This document shows, piece after piece, positions 58,791 through 64,000 of a DNA stretch of 64,000 nt. The notes under the pieces are model-generated. The model was not told the DNA's origin. It did not search any database and saw only the letters and a list, made by a program, of their open reading frames with translations. The translations under genes and the position numbers were made by a program. Position 1 is the first letter of the stretch. The number at the start of each line of letters is the position of its first letter. Source of the stretch: Abelmoschus esculentus (Eukaryota; Streptophyta; Magnoliopsida; Malvales; Malvaceae); assembly GCA_035048815.1 (NCBI GenBank), contig JAUCBN010000014.1:15235501-15299500 (forward strand), given 5' to 3'.

Positions 58791-60344
58791 AGTCAAGTAC
58801 AACGCCGATAACCTATTCGAGGGAATTGTTCTTCACCATTCTCTTCCCCCCACCAATACTCCAGTAGTAGATCTAATCCCATTGACTCATTTATTTCGGC
58901 CTCATGCTTTCTTGCTTGTGTTTTAGAATTTTAAATCCCAAGAAAGGGGCTTGTAATTTAAAAGACCTGTTAATTCTCAGTATTACGACACATAAATTAT
59001 GTGACCAATGTAGATGCCATTGCCAGCCATTGTCTGACTTCTACTTGTCTTTGAAAGCTATAGACACAATGCTTATAAGATCCAACTGGTTGGCAAATTG
59101 ACCATTGAAAAATTACTAGCGAAAGTTCTTATTACATGGTATTTAGTTTTTCAATGTGATGTGAGGAAACTTATTTAAAGTAATTTAAATTCCTTGAACT
59201 TGTATTTTAAGTCGACTTTTAGTTCAATGGGTGATTTAGCACATGTAGGGGGGGAAATTCAGGGACTAAGTTGCGAAAGTAGTAAAGTTTAAAGACTAAA
59301 TCTTCTTATATCCCTTAAAATTACATGAAACATGGAAGGTACCTAGTCTACCTACTCCAAGTCTCCATTTCCTATGTGTCATATGTATAAAATATAATTC
59401 GAAGATCAAATTATACAAAATTGAGGTTATGTCAAAAAAGAGTGTAGAGGTCATATTTTGAATCTAAGATAGTTGAGGGACTAAAAACAAATTTTGACCA
59501 AATAAAGAAAAGGACTGTTGTCTTTTCCTTGTAGTAAACTACACAAATGGTACTCTATGACTTATTTTTTATTGAGTTTTTTAGTTATTTTAAAACACTT
59601 TATTGTATTACTAGTGTTCAAATCTGTGACCTATAAGAACTAACAATCGTTTTTTTAACCACTGAGCTAAAATGATTTGTGTTGTTATGGATCGCATTTA
59701 CTTGGTCATTGTTGGGGCCTTCGGATCATGTGTTTATCAAGAACTTTATCAACCGGCATAAGGCGGACGCATCTCAGCTATTAAAGCTATATCATGAAAA
59801 CTTGGATCTTTCAAAGAACTGGAGAATGGATGGTTGCAAGCTGCAGCCTTTATAGGATATTGACAGTAAAACGTTCACATTTGCTCTTGTTGCTTTGAAT
59901 CGGATACTTTGAAGCTAAAAAACATGCTTGGCATTTTGGATAAGATTGCTGTTAATACAATCTTTTATCCTGTTTTTCTTCTTGTCGCCATTAGTTAAGC
60001 TTGAAGTTGACTCACTGTTCTAATGATTTGATGTGCTATTACAAATGATTTTGCCCAGATTTTACTTCTGAAAATGCATGCTTTTGGAACCATCACCTTT
60101 TTACTTCTTGTCCATTTAGGAAAATCAATGATTGTACTGAGGGGTCTACTGTGAAACATGTTTTCAGATTCTCTTACTTGTTTTCTCATTGTCTTTCATG
60201 GTTATAAACACTCCATGATTGTTCTTCACCATGATTATAAGATCTAACAGGTTGTGAATATTAGCTTTTCCTCTGCAAACCTTCCATTGAAAAGTTATCA
60301 GAAAATCATAAATTAATGGAGACTATGCTTTGATTTTTGTTGAA

Positions 60345-60870
60345 AAATAAAGTCCAACTGCATCTACCTTTGCTGATATGCCTGTTGTACTGTATCCCGT
60401 AGGGTTTACGGTCAATACTCGAGCTCCATCGTCCTCATCTTCCGTCATTATATTACCAAGTGAATCAGTAGGGTGGACCTCGACATGGTCTTCCTTGCTA
60501 CAGTCTAGTCAGAGTTCCTCCCCTTTTACAGCCTCAAGACGCCTTCTCCAAGCCAAGCATCAAGACCATGAAGAGAAACATTACTTTTTGTGCAAGTCTT
60601 TGAAAATAGTCTGCTTCCGTTCTTAGTTATCCCGGTTCCGATTCAGGTCTAGCACACAGCAGCACCGATCACCTATGTTCATATATATAGTCTTCATACA
60701 ATGTTGCTTTCACCTCGAATAAAATCATGCACCTTGCTTTTGAATAGCCACTGAAGAACCCTGCAGTTACATCAGGGGAAACCATGTTCAACACGTCGGA
60801 TTCTTTTGAAGTCGATTTGTTTTTGATCGATTTTTTCAAAACGAAAAAAGATAGGATTCTCGGCATTCTT
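60345..60870 (-). pseudogene. Possible decayed protein-coding fragment, unidentified
   Basis: On the minus strand, three frame-shifted pieces look like coding sequence. In order these are MVSPDVTAGFFSGYSKARC (about 60715-60790), EADYFQRLAQKV (about 60585-60625), then WRRRLEAVKGEEL, an in-frame TGA, and LDCSKEDHVEVHPTDSLGN continuing to NPTGYSTTGISAKVDAVG (about 60345-60560). Base composition here is clearly higher in G+C than the flanks. The parent family is not recognised. It could also be a real small exon set with sequence errors. Confidence 0.4.
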
Positions 60871-61056
60871 CCCTTTTCACCTCGAATATATTACCCAAAG
60901 TCAACCCTTGAACTGGTTTGTGGGATCATCATGTTGTCATAAAAAACTCTCATGCACGTTTTCTTTCACCATTTTCTTAGTTTTCAGCCCTAACGTTTTC
61001 TACGTTCACCATTTTCTTTCGGGTACAAATTGTTTGTCCCTTTTCTATGCTTTTAT

Positions 61057-61200
61057 TTATGTCCTTACTTTAAATTGGAGGGTTTATGGTTCTAAGTTAG
61101 GGGTTTTAGTTAGGGTTTAGAGAATCAGGGGTAAGATGTATTTTTTAGGGCGTAGGGTTTAGAATTTAAGATATAGAAAATAAAGATTTAGGGTTTAAAA
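61057..61200. repeat. TTTAGGG-rich dispersed repeat, copy B
   Basis: Same-orientation counterpart of 4769-4910, about 56 kb away. Homology runs beyond the TTAGGG words on the left (ATGTCCTTACTTTAAATTGGAGG compared with ATGCCTCTATTTCAAATTAGAGG), so the match is not just shared simple repeats. Confidence 0.6.
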
Positions 61201-62512
61201 TTCAATTTTTTAAAAAAAATCAAAAGAAACACGAAAAAGAAGTCAGGATTTTTGTTCTTTTCTTTCACCTGTTTTCTCATCTGAAGAGATGGTGTGGTGC
61301 TCGGAGAGAAGGTCAAATGACATATTCAGGTAGTAGCACGTGATAAATCATAAAAAAAAAAATTAATCTGTTTAGTTTTAAAGAATATAATTTTTTATTT
61401 TTATAAAACAAAAATTAAAATTAATAAATTAAATCTTTTGATTAATTTTGATAAGTTTTTTTTAGATATTACTATTATGTGACACACTATAATTTTGTCA
61501 CGTTATATTTACAAATTTTTAAAAAAGTATTTTTTTTAGTTCTTACATATTTTTAATTAAAATAATAAATAACAATATTGTAACACGACATGTTATAGCA
61601 ATTGATTAAAAAAATATTAGATTTAACAATCAATATTGATCAAATGAATGAATTAATAAAACTTTAAATCATAAAAACTAAAAAATTAAAATCAAAAATC
61701 AAAATTTCAAAAATCTTATTGTACCATATAAATCTTTACTATAAATATCTCACATAATTACTCCTGAATGCATGCATGCATAGGTTGATTACCAAGTGCT
61801 GAAAAGGAAATATAAAGTGTGGACCATGTAAAAAAATCTTGATGGTCGAGAATCTTTCGTTGGACAAAGAGGAGACAAACCATCTTCATCCGGTGGGGAA
61901 CCAAAACAACTATGAATGATTTCTTATTACATTTACAATAAAAGATTCGAGTTTAAACAATTTTATAAATTAATCTTATATATATTTTAAAAATACCCAA
62001 TAATTTTATCTTGCAAATATTCTACTCATTTAGTCTTTCTTCATCTGAAAACTGAATTACTTCATCAATCATGGAATGTAGGTTACAAGGATTCTCTTGT
62101 GGTGTCTTTTCAGGAAAAAAAATCTTGTCTTGAGGTTGATTTGAGAGAAAAAACAAATGGCCCACCACCATTGAAATGAAAATGGGTGGTGGGGAAAATG
62201 CTGTGTCTCCATCCATCTGCCGTAATTGAAGATGCTTTTGCTTTGATATTATATATTTGTTGTACGATCCATAATCGAAGTTTATATAATCACTGACGAT
62301 AATATACGATGAATCTGTATCCATACCAACCATGAAGTGCAACTTGCACAACGGATACCACCGATCGATCTAACGAACTTGATCGGATCGAAAAATACGA
62401 TAACATGCAGAAAATTTACATGAAAAGTTGATAAATTTCTTGATCTACTACCCTTACCTGCTTATCTCCATGTTCTTTGCCTAGTTAAATTATGAACAGT
62501 TCAAATTGTTCT

Positions 62513-64000
62513 TTATTTTGAAGCAAAGAGCTCACTGCCTAGAGTGATTTTTGCAGTGCCCTCACCTCTTACTGTTGTCATTTCCATCTCTTTCTCGTGG
62601 ATCCGTTCTAGTTCGACCGAAACCATGTTCATGTCCGGACGCCTATTCCCGGGAAAACTCATGCATTTTAGTGTCAGCTTGATCAAATCCCTGATGCCAT
62701 CCATGGTGAAGCTTCCGACTAGTCGATGGTCCACAAAATCATTGGAACTAAGCCTTGATTGTACCTTCAACATGTTAGTGAAAACATTTACTTGACCATA
62801 ATCGTAGCATCGACCGTCGTCTCTATGTTGCTCGGACTCGAGAATATATGTATCTTTTATTTTGGTCCATGGAAGTTAAGTTGAGGTATGCTTACCCATT
62901 GAATTAAGCTCTCATTGGATCCTAGGTGATTCATATGCACAGACTGATCCTGTCCGGTTACGAGCTCCAAAAGGAACACTCCAAAGCTGTAAACATCGCT
63001 CGATTCCAGGAAACTACCTGATACTTCCACCCTGACAAAACTCAAAGCATAGGATTAAGGTTGTTCTTTTAACAACAGTAACAAAAATGAGATCAGAAGG
63101 TTTCATATTACTCTGGATCTCGGAATATGTTGGTGCTAGACGTATAAGATGGACCGGCTTCTTCTATCTTTTCGAGTAACTCCGAGACCCCTGCATCTGC
63201 AACCTTAGCAATGAAGTTCTCGTCGACCAAGACATTGGCTGTCTTGAAGTTCTTGTGTATCAAAGGAGGTTTCAGGCCATGCAAGTGACATAAACCTGCA
63301 ATCAATAAAACACAATCTCCTGAATCCAAAACTAGTTCTGTTCTGATGTTAATGAAATAGTTTCATTTGAGTTCACCTTGAGCTGCCCCGAGAGCAATTG
63401 ACAACCTCTGCTTAAACTCCAGTCGAGTCGGAGCGTCTCGTCCGGTATCTGCCAAACAACAGATGAATGTGATGCCTTCATGGCATTGCACTGATGGTGA
63501 CGAATGATTCTGTTATGTTAATAAATCATACCATAGAGATGATTGCACATACTGCCGTTCGGTAAATATTCATAGACCAACATTTGAGATCCATCTACTT
63601 GACAGTAGCCTAGAAGACTAACCACATTTCGATGTCGAATCTCGGACAAATATGTTACCTGTTTGCACTCTAATACATCACTTTCACAGTTGACACTTGA
63701 CACAGATATCCATCAGATATGAACTATACAAGTGAATAGAAGAGGTTATACCCCTGCAACAAACTCCGGTCGGGGAGCACCGGGATGTCGTTTGATAGCC
63801 ACGACAATGTCACGAAGCAAACCTTTATATACCGAACCGAAAATTCCATATCCAATGAGATTACTCTCGGAAAACTGCTTGGTAGCTTGTTCCAACTCCT
63901 CCAACACGAACTTCCTAGCTCCTTGTGGTCCATACAAAGATTGGTCAGCTGATGAACTGGGTCCAGCTCCTCTATTCCACTCCGCTGCAATGTCGGAGCT
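62513..64000 (-). CDS. Receptor-like cytoplasmic kinase homologue, predicted pseudokinase (5' part missing)
   Basis: Protein-kinase-like gene entering from the right edge. Visible exons: 63752-64000 (partial), 63532-63658, 63377-63448, 63112-63295, 62896-63031 and 62513-62764, giving 339 residues to the stop. The N-lobe looks normal: YGPQGARKFVLEELEQATKQ, glycine loop IGYGIFGSVYKG, VAIK lysine and IRHRNVVSLLGYC. The catalytic loop reads IHKNFKTANVLVD where active kinases have HRDxKxxN, so the catalytic Asp is Asn, and the DFG motif is DAG. The C-lobe continues with SSDVYSFGVFLLELVTG, SSNDFVDHRLVGSF, CMSFPGNRRPDM and a tail TTVRGEGTAKITLGSELF. Catalysis is therefore doubtful, and a scaffold or regulatory role is inferred. 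No membrane segment is visible in this part. Confidence 0.88.

Larger units (their letters stand above)
58791..62512. other. Intergenic region with possible coding relic
   Basis: SNF4-like 3' flank, then AT-rich DNA. A possible decayed coding segment on the minus strand lies at 60305-60870 (separate entry), and copy B of the TTTAGGG-rich repeat lies at 61057-61200. The rest, including the open stretch at 62022-62351 without an ATG, holds no supported gene. Confidence 0.6.

Noticed and set aside
62022..62351. 109-residue minus-strand open frame downstream of the kinase gene
   Set aside because: No ATG start, no recognisable domain and compositional similarity to flanking AT-rich DNA; more likely 3' flank.

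Overview
This is a nuclear plant window, from a dicot. Long AT-rich intergenic stretches separate compact genes with many short, mostly GT-AG introns, and the families are plant-specific: Di19, type-B response regulator, Toc159, SNF4-like KIN-beta-gamma, pectin methylesterases with PMEI pro-regions, and glyoxal oxidase. The overall look would fit Malvales (cotton relatives), but that is an impression and was not tested. I found no virus, bacterial operon or CRISPR array. All exon models were built by hand from splice signals, reading-frame phase and family knowledge, and not from transcripts.

Layout: 60-767 (-) is the 5' end of a type-B cytokinin response regulator that runs off the left edge. 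5819-7546 (+) is a Di19 zinc-finger protein with an apparent U12-type AT-AC intron. 11854-18844 holds three related pectin methylesterase genes (+,-,+); the first has lost its C-terminal end. 22146-23090 (+) is a serine-rich protein of unknown function, 24635-25035 (-) a decayed PRL1-type WD40 relic, and 25941-26294 (+) a small membrane protein. 26865-27769 (-) is a universal stress protein, divergent from a TOG/ARM-repeat protein at 28333-29570 (+). 30100-32438 (-) is a probable plastid DUF3110 protein, divergent from the Toc159-type import receptor at 34046-37921 (+). 38375-42754 (-) is a CARM1/PRMT4 arginine methyltransferase with 15 coding exons. 43826-45454 (-) is a glyoxal/galactose-oxidase-like copper radical oxidase. 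49908-51647 (-) is a small coiled-coil protein, 51956-52026 (+) a tRNA-Gly(CCC), 54553-58790 (+) an SNF4-like KIN-beta-gamma subunit, and 62513-64000 (-) a kinase-like protein with an altered catalytic loop that runs off the right edge.

The genes do not form one pathway. The connected group is the pectin methylesterase cluster, where coding sequence, intron position, TATA region and leader are all shared. Two neighbouring plastid genes (DUF3110 protein and Toc159) are divergent.

The intergenic DNA holds a roughly 0.5-kb inverted repeat pair around 8.56-10.76 kb, two adjacent MITE-like palindromic units at 3.6-4.1 kb, a dispersed TTTAGGG-rich repeat with copies 56 kb apart, and several local duplications. 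I do not see a clear new multi-gene system. The strongest points to follow up are the U12 intron, the PME cluster with its shared promoter and truncated member, the PRL1 relic and the predicted pseudokinase.
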